NCBI RefSeq assembly: GCF_001522545.3
Contig: NC_031776.1
Location: 23,531,995-23,595,994, forward strand
Length of the DNA stretch: 64,000 bases
Reading direction: 5' to 3'
Source: Parus major
Taxonomy: Eukaryota; Chordata; Aves; Passeriformes; Paridae
The notes beneath the pieces were generated by a model. The model did not search any database, was not told the DNA's origin, and saw only the letters and a list, made by a program, of their open reading frames with translations. This document shows positions 28,901 through 41,800 of this stretch, piece after piece. The number at the start of each line of letters is the position of its first letter. The stretch's first letter is position 1. The translations under genes were made by a program, and so were the position numbers.

Positions 28901-31600
28901 TATCCTCTATAATCTTTAAGAAAGTGTGCTCTTTGCAAGATAGTGTAATTTCATATACTTCTAATCAGCACCTCCAAGTTTCCCCTTGGCATCTCAAGTA
29001 GCAACCTTGTGTTAAATGGCTGAGTGCTGCAGGTGTTAGGGGAGTTGTCTTGTTAGTAAAGTCAACAGTGTCTGTATTCTGCATTACTGAATACAGCCAA
29101 GACCTACAGGTAAACGAGTTACTTCATAAACTTCACTGGTGGGGTTGGAGCAGACAAACCTATCAGTACTACTGCCCAACATCAATTAGCGTATATAACA
29201 TTTTTATGAATCTTCCAGCAGTGGTTTAGGACTGTCCTCTCCAAGATACCTGCTCTCCCTTTCTTTTCACACCAGCCTTACAGTGGTGGTGCATTTGTAT
29301 TGGGTAGAAGTGGAAGTACTAAGATGCAGGCACTTGATTCCTTCTGTCATGGGAAGGCAGAAGAGCAATAGCAGACATGACTAGCAAAGGTTTGAAATAA
29401 TACTGCTGTTTGCTCAATGCATGTGAGCTGGTTTTAAGTTTATAAACAGACTGTTGGTCCTTCTACTGATGAGGAAAGATTCTGGATCATGTTATAACAT
29501 CCTGGCATCACAAGCTTTATCCTACTGCAGTTCCTAGAAGAAGCCATTTTGACTTCTGTTATCTGCTCTATCTCCAGCAGCTTGTTCCTTTGTCAGTTAA
29601 CCCCTCCTTTGCTAAAATATATACTAAATTAATCACTAACCCTTTTCTGGATGTCATTCAAAGCGTGGTAATACGGTGCCCTCTATAGGAAAGAGTGGTG
29701 GGGAGGCAAACTTGGGAGAAAAAGGAGAATGATGGCACGGCTCTGAAAAGGGGCAGGTCTGTTGCTTTTTGAAGAGTTCAGAAGCTGTGGCTCTAGTGTT
29801 AACACAGGCACCTGTTAGCCTCAAGCAATACACATAAGAGGTGAGAACCTCTCATTGCAATGATGTATTGATTCTGGAATTCAGGGAGAGCCATTCTCCC
29901 AGATTTCAGTCAATTGCTTGAGTACACTATCCTGCGGTGTGCCTATTCTATCATTTCTACTCCCACACCTCCCAGCCTCTGTCATCGGTACAGGGTTTGA
30001 ATTGAATGGATAAATAACCAATATACTTTATTTCAACTCCTGCCAGCTATTTTTTACTGTTATTTTCCATATCGGCAATTACATTGTTCCTCTAAGATTT
30101 ATTTTGCTCTGGTAGCATGACACATGATCCCATGCCCCTGGGTTTGGGCTGAGCTTAGTGTAAGCCAGTGTCATAAGTGCTGGTCCTGGGTGTTGATAGG
30201 TATTTTTTATCTCAAAGTCAATATTTAGCTGTTTAACCTGCTATTGAAGATGCTCTGAGTTCAGGATTGTGGCATGATAGCACCGATGCCTGTCAGGATG
30301 TACAATCACCTCTGCAAGGCACTCTCACGATTGTGCTCTGTGCTGGGCAGGCTTTGTGCAGCAATACAAAGCATCACATGGGCAGAGGAATGTGGAATGA
30401 TTTTCCACAATCCTTGCTGGCTTCTTCTGTACTGAAAGAACTTTGACTTCAAAACCAACTATTCACTAACCCCTCCTCCATCAGTTAAATCCAGTTACAA
30501 GATGCTAAACTGACAAATGGCTGTGAAATGGAACATTAAGGCAAGGGAAACATTGGATGTGTTTTCAAAGCTGTGTAAGCAGCTGTGGCTCATTGATTTT
30601 GCTTGATGGTGTAGGAGCATCACGTCAGCATTTTCTTGGCTGTTTCCCTATTGTTTGGCAAAAAAGGTCACCTTTTTAACTTCCTCATTAAAGACTCTTG
30701 GTCGTGGAAAGTGTCTCATGAGCACCACTGACAATTTTCCCAAGTCTGGAGCAAAGTGTCGTAGCTTTGAGATGACTATGTGTCCTGCATGATGGCTCTG
30801 GCAGCAGTGATTCAGTGCCTTGTGCCTTTCTTGGATGTGCTTTATCAGTTGGTTGTCTTTTTCAGTGTCTTTTTAAAAATATGACAGTATTTGCTTTTAT
30901 CATTTTCTGCAGCCTATTTTGGTTGAAACTCTCAAAATAATCATGTAATGAACCATGATGGGCAATTACTTAGTTTCGTATGTGGTTCCCGCTGGAAATT
31001 GACACATAAATCTTAAACTTCTATTCAAGTTATTATTTCACAAGTTTGTTAAGGGTGACCAAAGTAGCTCCCAACCCTTGTGTTGGATAGATTTTGAGGG
31101 GTTGTCCAGGATTTGCAAACCTCTTGATGTCTTACACATTAAATACCTCTTACCACATGCCCAGAAAGCAGCATGTGAGCAGCAGCTCAGCGGGGATTAC
31201 TGAGCTGTGGAGTCAGGTGCCCCAGCACAGGTCACTGCTCTCTGCACAGCTGTGTGAACACACGAGCCCTGCCATTGTCTCAAAGGGCGTCCGCTAAACA
31301 CGCACAGGTCATTTGTGCATCTCACACACAATGGTTCGTGCCTGTACGGTTACTGTTAAATCTTTACAAAACTAATTACAGTGCCCTGCTATTATTTACC
31401 GTCATCGGTTACTTAAGACTGCAAAGGTAGCTGTAATAGCTGTTCTGCTACGTATCAGAGACTGCTTCCTCGCTGATTAATTGAGGGTAGTATCCTTCTT
31501 CCTTGCATGTATTGACTTCCTGTGGGAAGCAGGTGCCTCCTGCAGACAGCGGTCAGTCTGCAGGGAGAAATGGGTGACCTGAAGGCGGCAGAACGCCGTT
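25961..31600. other. Intergenic region between PECR and MAP3K2
   Basis: No coding exon recognised on either strand. The longest open frame, 152 codons on the minus strand at 26257-26715, resembles nothing known to me and is A/T-rich. T-rich tracts occur near 27450, 27640 and 27780-27850. G+C rises moderately from about 29 kb to the CpG island, possibly reflecting old unrecognised repeats. Confidence 0.6.
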
Positions 31601-31639
31601 CTAAATTGTCCTGAAAGCCTGCGCAGCCCCTGTAAGAGG

Positions 31640-32470
31640 CAAGTCAAGGCGGCGCGTCCTGCGCTGGGCTGCGGTCGAGGCCTGGCAGAAGCGGGGGATT
31701 TGTTGCAGTGAGAAATGGCAATGGTTGTACCGCGGTGCACCTTCCCGTCCTGCCCTCGCACGGCGCCGATCCCGCAGCCGCGGAACGGCGCTAGGCCGGG
31801 GTGCCGCGGAGGGTCCCGGGCGGGACTCGAACCTGGGGTCAGGCTCGGCGCGCACGCGTCCCCGCAGTTCCCGGGCGCGCGCCGCCCCCTCGCCGTGACG
31901 CCGCCGCGCGGTGACGCCTCGCGCTCCCTCCCCGTCACGGGGCCCGNNNNNNNNNNNNNNNNNNNNNNNNNNNNNNNNNNNNNNNNNNNNNNNNNNNNNN
32001 NNNNNNNNNNNNNNNNNNNNNNNNNNNNNNNNNNNNNNNNNNNNNNNNNNNNNNNNNNNNNNNNNNNNNNNNNNNNNNNNNNNNNNNNNNNNNNNNNNNN
32101 NNNNNNNNNNNNNNNNNNNNNNNNNNNNNNNNNNNNNNNNNNNNNNNNNNNNNNNNNNNNNNNNNNNNNNNNNNNNNNNNNNNNNNNNNNNNNNNNNNNN
32201 NNNNNNNNNNNNNNNNNNNNNNNNNNNNNNNNNNNNNNNNNNNNNNNNNNNNNNNNNNNNNNNNNNNNNNNNNNNNNNNNNNNNNNNNNNNNNNNNNNNN
32301 NNNNNNNNNNNNNNNNNNNNNNNNNNNNNGGGAACCCCGGGGCGGGTTTGCCCGGGCGCCTTGAGGGGCCCTGGGGCGGCCCCGGCGTCCCGGGGGTGCC
32401 TGGGCTGGGGGGGCAGCACGAACCCGGCCCGGTGCAGGTGCGGCTACGCGGCGGTGTAGTTGTTTGCGGT
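31640..32470 (+). promoter_or_regulatory. MAP3K2: CpG island with assembly gap, likely MAP3K2 promoter and first leader exon
   Basis: G+C- and CpG-rich sequence flanks the run of N on both sides and is the only such island between PECR and the MAP3K2 coding exons, which follow on the plus strand. The start site and exon 1 are probably inside or next to the gap. A possible donor CAG|GTGCGG lies near 32436, but it is not strong enough to call. Open frames across the N run are artefacts. Confidence 0.7.
31947..32329. other. Assembly gap (383 N)
   Basis: An unbroken run of N inside the CpG island. Such gaps commonly fall in very G+C-rich promoter DNA that sequences poorly. The true length is unknown. 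Confidence 0.99.
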
Positions 32471-32749
32471 GCCGGGAGTCGCACGTTAATGTTGCTTGCT
32501 TACGTTACCGCTGCAGTATCTTAAGTGTTTTATGTGCCTGACGAGTATTTCTATGTCACCTTAAACCTTCCTGTGATTGCGCGCTGATGCTGTGGTTTCT
32601 CGTCTTTGAATTGCTCTGCAGTGGTAGTGCTGTGAATTGGGTATGTAGGTCAGATTCTGCGAGATGTTTTTGTCAGGGGAAAAAGTGAATGTTGGATTAT
32701 TTATTCCCGTATTGCTTTTGAAGTGCATTGCAGCACCCACGAGGTTAGG

Positions 32750-32822
32750 GGTGGTTTTTTTTTTTTGTTGTTTTTGGTTTGTTTTTTTTTTTTTCTTTTT
32801 TTGGTTTTGTTTTGTTTTCCCT
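32750..32822. repeat. T-rich low-complexity tract
   Basis: Long T runs broken by G and GG, about 70 bases, shortly downstream of the CpG island. No adjoining mobile element is recognised. Confidence 0.85.
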
Positions 32823-35800
32823 TGGTTTCTCTTGCTTCATAAATCTGCTTTTAGTTTTTGGCTGTGGCATTACTGAAGATCAAAGCGCTAAATTAGCTGA
32901 GCACTTCTAAGCTGTATTGTATCATGCAGTGTCCTCTAAGAGGGTGGTAAAATATAATAGTAGCCTTCTTGAAATAAGGGGGATTTCTAGTCGGCGCAGA
33001 AAATGTCTCTCAACTACAGCGTTTGTTTAAACAATGCAGCACGTTGCAGAGCATTGGAGGCCTTCGGAATTGTATTGCTGTGTATATGGCAGAGACGTAT
33101 TAGCAGAGTGAATGGCTGCAGGCTTGTCTTGCACAACATCTTGGGTTCTTTCGTGGCAAAGCACTTACTAACGAAATACCCTAGAAAGTGTTCTTTCCTG
33201 TGGAATTCCCTGTGGATATTTTTAAGGGAAGGGACATTGATGAGTTAGTATTTATGCCACACTGAATAACCTTAGAATAATTATTTTTCGTTGCTATTTT
33301 TTTCCTGCTTTCACCTACACCTTTCCTTACAGTGACTTTTTAATTAACTAATTTCCTCAGAAATCTATTTAAAAATCAGAACTTGCTATAATTCCGGTTT
33401 CCTTTATGCTGCGTTCTATCGTGACTGCCAGTAATATATATTGAACCCAGATTTGATTCAGGTAGCAAAGATGTATATAATTAATTTGGTTTTTTTTCCC
33501 CCAGGGTTTTAGTGTATCTTGATAAAGGAAGATAACATTTGTCAGATTGGTTTATTGCTTGAGAAGAAAAAATCTGTATAGAGTTTGCCTTGATGAACTC
33601 TGTGTTGGTGTTTGAAGAGTTGGTTTACCTGGCACTGATAGAAGACTAAGGTGAAGAAAACAGAAATTTTTGCATTTCCTTGCCTTGGCCTGCTGAGATT
33701 TCTAAACTTGTCAGAGGAACCTTTTTTTTCAAGACAGTTCGGTAATCTTAGGAGACTTTATACTAAATGTTTTTAGGTAGAGAGCTGTGACAGAATTTAT
33801 TAATGTGGTGAAATAAGCATTGTGTTATTGTTTAGTATCAGTAGGCAAGTTTTGTTTTGTTTTTGCTTTATGTTGATAAAACTAATGAATAGTCTTTTGA
33901 TTTTGGTCACAGATGTGTCAGTGATTCTTTGCTCTGAATGTTGGGAAAGCTAGTCAGTGCACAGTCTTGTGGAATTTAAAGCTTAGTGATGCTAAATGCA
34001 GGAGACGTTTTATTAGAAAGTTTTCTCTGGAGAAAGAGAGCAAGTTGGTCAAGCTGTAACTTTAGTCCACAGTTACAGTTTTATCTTCACATTTTTTCCT
34101 GATCATTTCCTAGAAGTTGTTCATATTTAGGTACAAATCAGAATTACTGGTTTTCAAACCCTTAACATTGATAATATGTATTTGTGGAGAACTGTGGAGA
34201 AAAAAAGCTTTGAAATCTTGGAAGTCTAAAGTTTTATATTTTTTTCTTTCATGTTAACTGAAGGCTGACTTTTTACCTCGGCAAACTAAGTCAAAAGTAA
34301 TGAGTAATCTGGTTTTGTGACAGGTTTTTCAGTGGCTCTCTAATTGGGCATCTTCTGAACTTAAAAGTAATGTTTTCTTATAAAATGCTGCCTGAATAAA
34401 ATTCTTTTCATTTGGTCCCCCTCTTCCACAACATACAACCAATGGTGTTCTGATCTATGGAGAGGTACCCATTTAGTTTGGAGTAACATGAACATATTTT
34501 CTAGTAATATCTCCTTGGAAGATGTTTCATACTATTAACATTATCCTTTGTTTAGACTTTTTGGAGAAAAATTAATTAATGATGAAAATTTGATTGATGT
34601 AGTTAAGTACATCTTAATTTGCAGAAAATGTCATGCATTTTCATATATGTAGCAAACTAACGTAAATATTGCCTAGTGACCCTAGGTTTATCTAATTAGG
34701 CTAACTAATAGATTTGCTGTCCTGAAGGTTTAATTTCTTAATGCAAGCTTTTAAAATTCTGAATTAAAACCGACACAGTATTAATAAAATAAAATTTAAA
34801 AAAATAAAATTGTGAATTCTGTTAAGCACACTGATTTTTCTGAGAAAAGAAAGAAAAATCTCTTTAGGAAGAAATACTTCTTTTGCTATTTTAATATTTT
34901 GGTATTTTGTAGTGCTGAGGTCAAAACAGATCATGCATGCTATGACTGCACACAGCTTACAGAATAACATTGAAAACATGGGAACATGTCCAGAATTCAG
35001 CGTGTTATTTGTGATTCACTTCTCACTTCTGAGTCTTGGCATGACATCTTGATTTAATAGTATGACAGATGAAGTTTATGGCTCTATGTAAACCCATTTT
35101 CTTAGACTAACCATGCTTATTTGCAGAGTTTTCTGGTATGTTTAAATATATTCATCGTAAATATAATCTTTTAGAAGCAGCAGGAAGATTGGTGACAGTG
35201 AGAAAAGATGGAGTTCTATATTGTGATATTGCAGGGATTCCCCTGGGAAACGGGAACCACTGCTTTAGAGATACTTGACCCACTAATACACATGTGGCAT
35301 AGTTTAGGGCCCAGCTTGATGAGGAACTTGAAGCTGGACTTACTTGAGCAAGGCCATAGCAGAAGTATCTGCATTGTCCTTTAAAAAGTGGCAGGTGGAA
35401 ATTGGTAATGCAGGGATGCCTGTAGATGTGTCTTTGTCCCATCCGTTTGTCAAGTCTTACTTACATGTACTTCTGTATCTCAAATTATTGCATATTTTTT
35501 AAGATATACCAGCAAACTTCAACTCAGTTTTTCATGTGAGAGGATAATAGTTTTCTTTAGGCTAAAGTATATTTTCTTTGCTGTAACTTTGTATTCAGCC
35601 ATTTTTTTCTTTGACTCCTTCACAATATCTTTCTCACTTGCTTCTCTTTCTGTATTTCCAGTCATCATTTGTCCATTTTTTGCAGATTATCTGCAGCAGT
35701 AAAAGATGCTGCTTTTTGTTTTCCTGAGATGATTTGTGCCAAGTACACTAACAATCTGACAACAACAATGTAATAAAATTCATATTCTTCAGATATTTGT

Positions 35801-38800
35801 ATTGGAAAGACTGTACTTTTGAAGCTCAGGTATGATAACACTGAAGAGCATTTCTCATTTGGATGAAGGAAGAAATGATGATGTGCAAGAAGGAAGGGAT
35901 TTCATGAGGTCAGCCCTCACCAGAGGCAGAAGGAAATATTCTGAAATTGTATGTGACAGATATTTGTCTGATCTTCTCTTAAAAAACTCAGAAGAGGGGA
36001 ATACCACATCTCTTCACTGGTCTATTTATAGCTGGTACATGACTATTATTGTTGCTAGCAGGCTTTTCATAACATTTAACTCCAGTTAAATGGTTGGTGC
36101 TAGTTAAGCCAGTTAATTCTCATCCTACTCTTACTGCTCATTCAGGATAATGGTTTCTGTGCTTTTTTCACCAAGTGTTTACATACATGAAGAGTCTTCC
36201 TCTGTCTCCTTTTACTTTAGACTTCTCTTTACTACACTGTGCAAACAGGATTTTTTTTGTTCAGTCTCAGTATGCACTGATTTGCCTGTACCTTTTTCAA
36301 ATTTCTACAGACAGTTTTTGAGCAACAGAGTAATTAAGTTACTCAGCAAGAAGCAGAAGTAACATGACAGCCTTATTAAAATATCATTCTAGGGTGTGTG
36401 CATGCAGGTATGGCTGGGGTTTGGTTTGGTTTTATTGTTGGGGCTTTTTTCTTTTTCTGCCAACAGCATCAGGTTCCTGGCTCTTGGCATTTACTAACAC
36501 AGGAGCTCATACTAGTGTTTATTGTATCAGCTATCTCTTTCTTCATATGTATGAATTATAGTTACCTTTCCAGGGAATATAACCTTATACTGTATTGAAT
36601 TCAGTCTTTATTTTGGGTTAGTTTTCTTCTGTTAAGCATTTTTAGACTTAGCAGAGTATGCTTTCGCTGCTCTTCGTGTCTCTTTCCCAGCACATGCAAT
36701 CCCTGTGGCTTTTGAATGTAAGCATGTTCTACAGTAGGAAATTTGATTGAGGGCAAGTTCTCCTAGGGTTAGATGCAGCTTCTGTTGGCATAAGTGTCCC
36801 CTTACTGGTCTTCTTTATGCATGTGCTGTCTTTTGAAGTAAATTATATTGCTGAGGTAGTGTCTATCAGTGTGATTGTACCTTAACAAGCCTTTTGCCAT
36901 TATGAGATGTCATATGGTCCAGTGATGTAGCAGAAGAAAGTTTAATCCTATAGGCATGCTTTATTGGAAAAATTGCAGAGTCAGATATGGAACAGATGTG
37001 TTCAGCATGTTCCCTGGTTTTACTCCATTTTATCAGACTTAAGTAAATTATTTCATCCATATTTTTTGAGGCTAGATCACAGATGGGACAAATTTTGCAA
37101 TTCTTTCAGCAGCGTGTTCTTCACAAAAATTTAAATGGATGCCAATAATGATTACTGATGAAGACTTTTTTTAGTTTCTTGCAGGAAGAAGTATTCAAGC
37201 AGTCAGTGTTGATTACATCTCACCTGTCCTTAAAATTTTTTTTAAATAATTTAGACAAGAAGTCTGTAAATGCCATGTTAGCAGAAGTAACTATAGTCTC
37301 ATCTTTGAACAAACATTTGAAAACTGGAAAAACCTGGATCAAACTGTTTGAATTTATAATTTAAAAAAAAAGAGATCAGAGAGCTAAGAAACGGACACAA
37401 GCAGAAATTAAACTTCTAAAGAAAATCTAAAAAAAGAATACAATCTTCTATTGAAGAGCAAGAGATTTGTCACCCTAAACAATTTATTAATGCAGCAGCT
37501 GAAAACTGATGAAGTTCAACCTGTATTTAATTGTTGTTTTGTCACACTACGTGTGTTTTTAGTAGCTCCACAATTTTTGTAACTCCAGCATGAGACTTTG
37601 TTTTAAAAATAAAAATCAATTTGAATAGCAAACCCTGATGGGAATTGTGGGGCTTTTTTCTATAATGGCTTGATGATAATTGTCTTGGTGTAAAGTTGGG
37701 TTTAGAAAAGCATTTTTTGCGCTGTTGGTAGCAGTTAGCACAGTAACTTCAGGCAGGGATGAGGTGGATAACATAACGACTTCTTAATGACTGACTTAAC
37801 GAATGCCTTGCTGCAGCAAGTTCCTTCATGAAATATCTGTTGTGCTTCTGTGTCTGTGATACTGGCACTATCATGAATACTGAATGAGACTTTCAAAAGA
37901 AAAATTTATATGTTATTGGTGAACTGTCTGGCAAGTTTTAGGTAAAATCTTAATTCGTGATAGAATGAAACAAAATATAATCCAGTGTTCTTCCCTCAAT
38001 GATGAGCATGAATGAATGCTTATGGAGGAGTGAGAACAGTATAAGCATTTTTAGCTTGAATATTCTTTCAATCCTTACTTATTTTTAGTAAAGGTTGATT
38101 CTAAATCTGGTACAGTTTTTTTGTAACTAGTAATGTTTGGATTTTTTTTCTCAGACTTTTTTTGCATACAGCTAAATAAATGTCTGTCATCCAAGTACCC
38201 TTTTGTAAGAAATTCTATAGGTATGTTATTGGTTCTAGTAAATAATACTTTTTTTAAACTTTTTGAACATTTGTACTGAATTCTTTTGGTGACACCTTTC
38301 TTTTGGAGGAGAGTGGACATTCTCTGTGTATTATAAGAATACATCTCTCTGTTCCTTGTACAATTCTGTAGTCCTTTATCACCTTTTCCCCACACCCAAA
38401 TGTTATTGAAACTAGAGTCACACCTTGCCTATTTCTTTTCCCCTGTAGAACCCATTCTATGTCTTTGATTGGCCACCACCTCCACTGTAGTCAGTCCTCT
38501 CCTTACTCTCCCAAATAACAGGGGTTTCAGAAAGCTCCGGTTTCTTGGGTAATTTAGAATATATAGACAACATTTATATATATATATACAACACGCTGTT
38601 GTGGAGGCCCACTGGTATCCTCCTTCCTTGTGAAAAAACTACGTCCTATGTCTTTTATATTTTAACCAATTTATTCATGCAAGGGTAGATCTTTCTTATG
38701 CTGTGACTGCAAGACGGCCTTTGGTGAGACTTCTTCATTACCATAAATCCAAGTAGACCATGATACTGAGTGAGATCAGTTATTTATACACGTACACACA

Positions 38801-41800
38801 GTGCACCAAGATTTGAAAGTGAGGATCCCTTTTTGTAGAGCTTTATCTGCTGTCCCAGCTCTATCACAATTAGGCACATGTCCATTATTTGTAGTTTATT
38901 TGTTAAATGTCATAATTAGTGTTATGTAATTTCCTGAAATCCCTGCATTGTGCATGGCATGTTTTTTAAAAGATACGAATCTGTGCAGTGGCCAAGAGGG
39001 TTGATTCCAGAAGGGGTTCTTACTCCTTTCTTTGTGTTGGCATTGATACTGTAGAAATGTGAGACCAGTTACATAAGCTGATTATTAATTAAAATGTAAA
39101 ATCTTTACAGCTGGATCATCTGTTGGCTTCAGATCTCCTGCTTGTCATTAAGGTTCAGCTGGACAGCAGCAGTTACTGTAGACAAGCAGGACTACTCTCT
39201 TGACACAAATGCAACCTTAGCAGTGGAACAATTGTGTTAAAGTTGATGGTTAGAAGTGGGAACAGACACAGCAATCATTTCTCTGGAACTTTTGAGTCTG
39301 TAGTTAGTATTCCTTATTAGCTGCATTTATGAGGGTTTTTACATTTTTATCACTTGAGGGAAAGGTATAATAATGAAGTGTCGTAGGTGTCCTTATAATT
39401 TCGTACCTGCTGCTAAGGGCTGTTCTAGTGTGGGTGCAAGAAGGAAACCTTGTGACAATACATTGTCTTTGTGTCTTTGCATTTAATTCTGGAGTGTTTT
39501 GAGAAACCTAGGTTTCTCTTTTTACATTTTGGTTTAAATATTATTAAGAGGATTTGGGTTGAATTATGATTTTTTTTTTAATGTTTTTTTTTTATTCACA
39601 GCAAGCTAAAGATTATTACCAAAGTGTAAAGCAATGAAGAGTTTGTGCATTTGATAGCTTACCAGTGTCTTAGTGTTTTAGACTCTGTAAGTCATCCAGT
39701 TTAAAACAGTGCCTACTGCATATGGATATAAACTTAGAAAATTGTCCATTGAGACCTACTTGCTACAAAAATGCTGTACAATCATGTAAAAGAATACTTG
39801 GATTTTGCATACTATGTGTTATCTGTGCATGTACACACGGTTTTCTCAGTTTCCATCAGTGTATATTAATTACAGGCTTACCTGTCTTCTTGGTGGTATT
39901 ATTGAGCTCTGTACAGTTCCATGTGTGAGAGGTCTGAGTCTGTCCATACCTGGGGCTTCCTGGTTCAATTCATTGCTATTTGTTGTTGCGTGTTTTGTTC
40001 TTGAATTGCAGATGCATTCGGGGGTGTTTTTTCTATGCTGTGTTGGAAATCTCTATGGCTCATGAATGTCTTATCCAGTTAAATATTCCGTGTTAGCATA
40101 TGATGAGATTTTTCTTTTGCATTTTATATTTGTTTTGAGGATAGAAAAAATGAAAGAACTGTCTGACTGAATGTACAAAGCTAATTTGAATTACGATGAG
40201 AAGAGCACGTGGGGTACTTAATGAGTAAAAATTGAGTGTGAGCCAGGAAATGCATTTTAGGCAGAAGCTCCAGGTGCTGGTACATCATTGGAGTAGGAAA
40301 ATATTACAGCAAGGCAGCAGAAGATGAGAAAAATCATAGTTGTATTACTGTACTCTGGATTTTCTCAATGTATCACTGCCTTGAGTAGTGTGCAGGAAGA
40401 GCTCTGCATAGAGGAACACCTGTGCTTTGAGGAATGAGTAAGATAATAACAAAGACTGTTCACTGAGGATGATTTCTCCTTCATGTCTTGAAAAATTTGG
40501 AAGATGGAGAGTAATTGAGACTGAGCTGTCTTCATCTTGAAGACACAAAAATGTCCTTGGGGACTTAGATTCTGTTCCTACTGGTGTCACAGCAAAATGA
40601 CAGGTGGATCATATTAATCAAAGGGCTCATATGTATCCTTGTGTTAATTTTTTTTGGTACTTGATTTGAAATGGTGATGTGATTTACAGCCATGATTAAA
40701 ATTCACAACTGCTGCAAATTCAAAATAGTTGAATTTTGCTCTGGATGGAAGATTCTGTCAAATATGACTGTTATTCTGAAGAAGAGCAAAGCTTTGCAAT
40801 TTTAGTACCTGAAGGTAGATATTAAAACTAGGTGTAAAAATGAAGAGTGAGTTTATTCGTCTGGCTTATTTCTCAAAATGCTTGTATTTCAACCTATCAG
40901 AGTCACAAAACTGGAAAGTTAAATGAAAAGGATAGAACTAGTTACTGGAATTGAAGGAGGTGCTTTCTTCTGTATGTCCTCAAAAGCCGTATCTGACTGC
41001 TGATTTGTATGTAGTCGCTCTTGTACATTAATTGAAATGCTCCAGTTGTTTGCAGTGCTCATTAACTGCTGGAAGACTGCATTTTTTCTAAGATAGTTTA
41101 TTTTTGCTCATAGAATATTGTTGATAGAAGTAGTTTATGATAGGTTTACTCTTTTAGTGAGTGGTTACTCTTAGAATCCGTTTGCCGCTGGTTGTAGCAT
41201 GACCTGTTCTTAGCGTAGTGAAGTTTTCTGGAATTATCAGTACTGGTAGTGCTGATAGGATTAAGTTTGTACTGTGTACAGTTAGTTCTTTGGCTGAACT
41301 GATGATCTTGAATGCTGTCACAAGGGTGAGAGCTAAACTGTATTCTTTTAGGGTATATGCTGTGAACTGTCTGTTGGACAAACCTCCTCCAAACAGTTAT
41401 TGTCCTGTAGGACCTTGGATAGTGCACAAGCAGTTGCATTTGTAGTGAGGAATGGTTTTCAGTTTAACACCTTTAGCCCTTCTTCACAAGTATTTTGACT
41501 TGTTAGTCTTAAGTGTGGAGTAAAACTGACATTGGTGCCACTCAGGACAGCTTTAGCACAAGGGCTCCAAATGACAGCAACAAGTGCTGAGCCAAGAGTA
41601 CCACTTGAGATTTTTGGAAGGAGGCGCAGAAGCACCTAAATCTCGTTATAACATGCGCTGTAGTGCATGCTTCATGGGATTCTAGAGTCTAAAAATTTCA
41701 TACACCTGTTTTGTTTGAGACACCTATGCAGCTACTCATTTCATGTAAGATAGTAAATTAGGATAGAGTTACAAACATCACAGAAGTGTTTTACTGTGTG

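Noticed and set aside
31477..32524. Long open frames on both strands spanning the assembly gap
   Set aside because: Most of their length is undetermined bases; the flanks are G+C-rich with no recognisable protein.
33504..33560. Strong-looking splice acceptor (T/C tract then CAG), and another near 39600, as possible MAP3K2 leader exons
   Set aside because: A lone acceptor in T-rich sequence is common by chance; no convincing paired donor was found, so neither was annotated.
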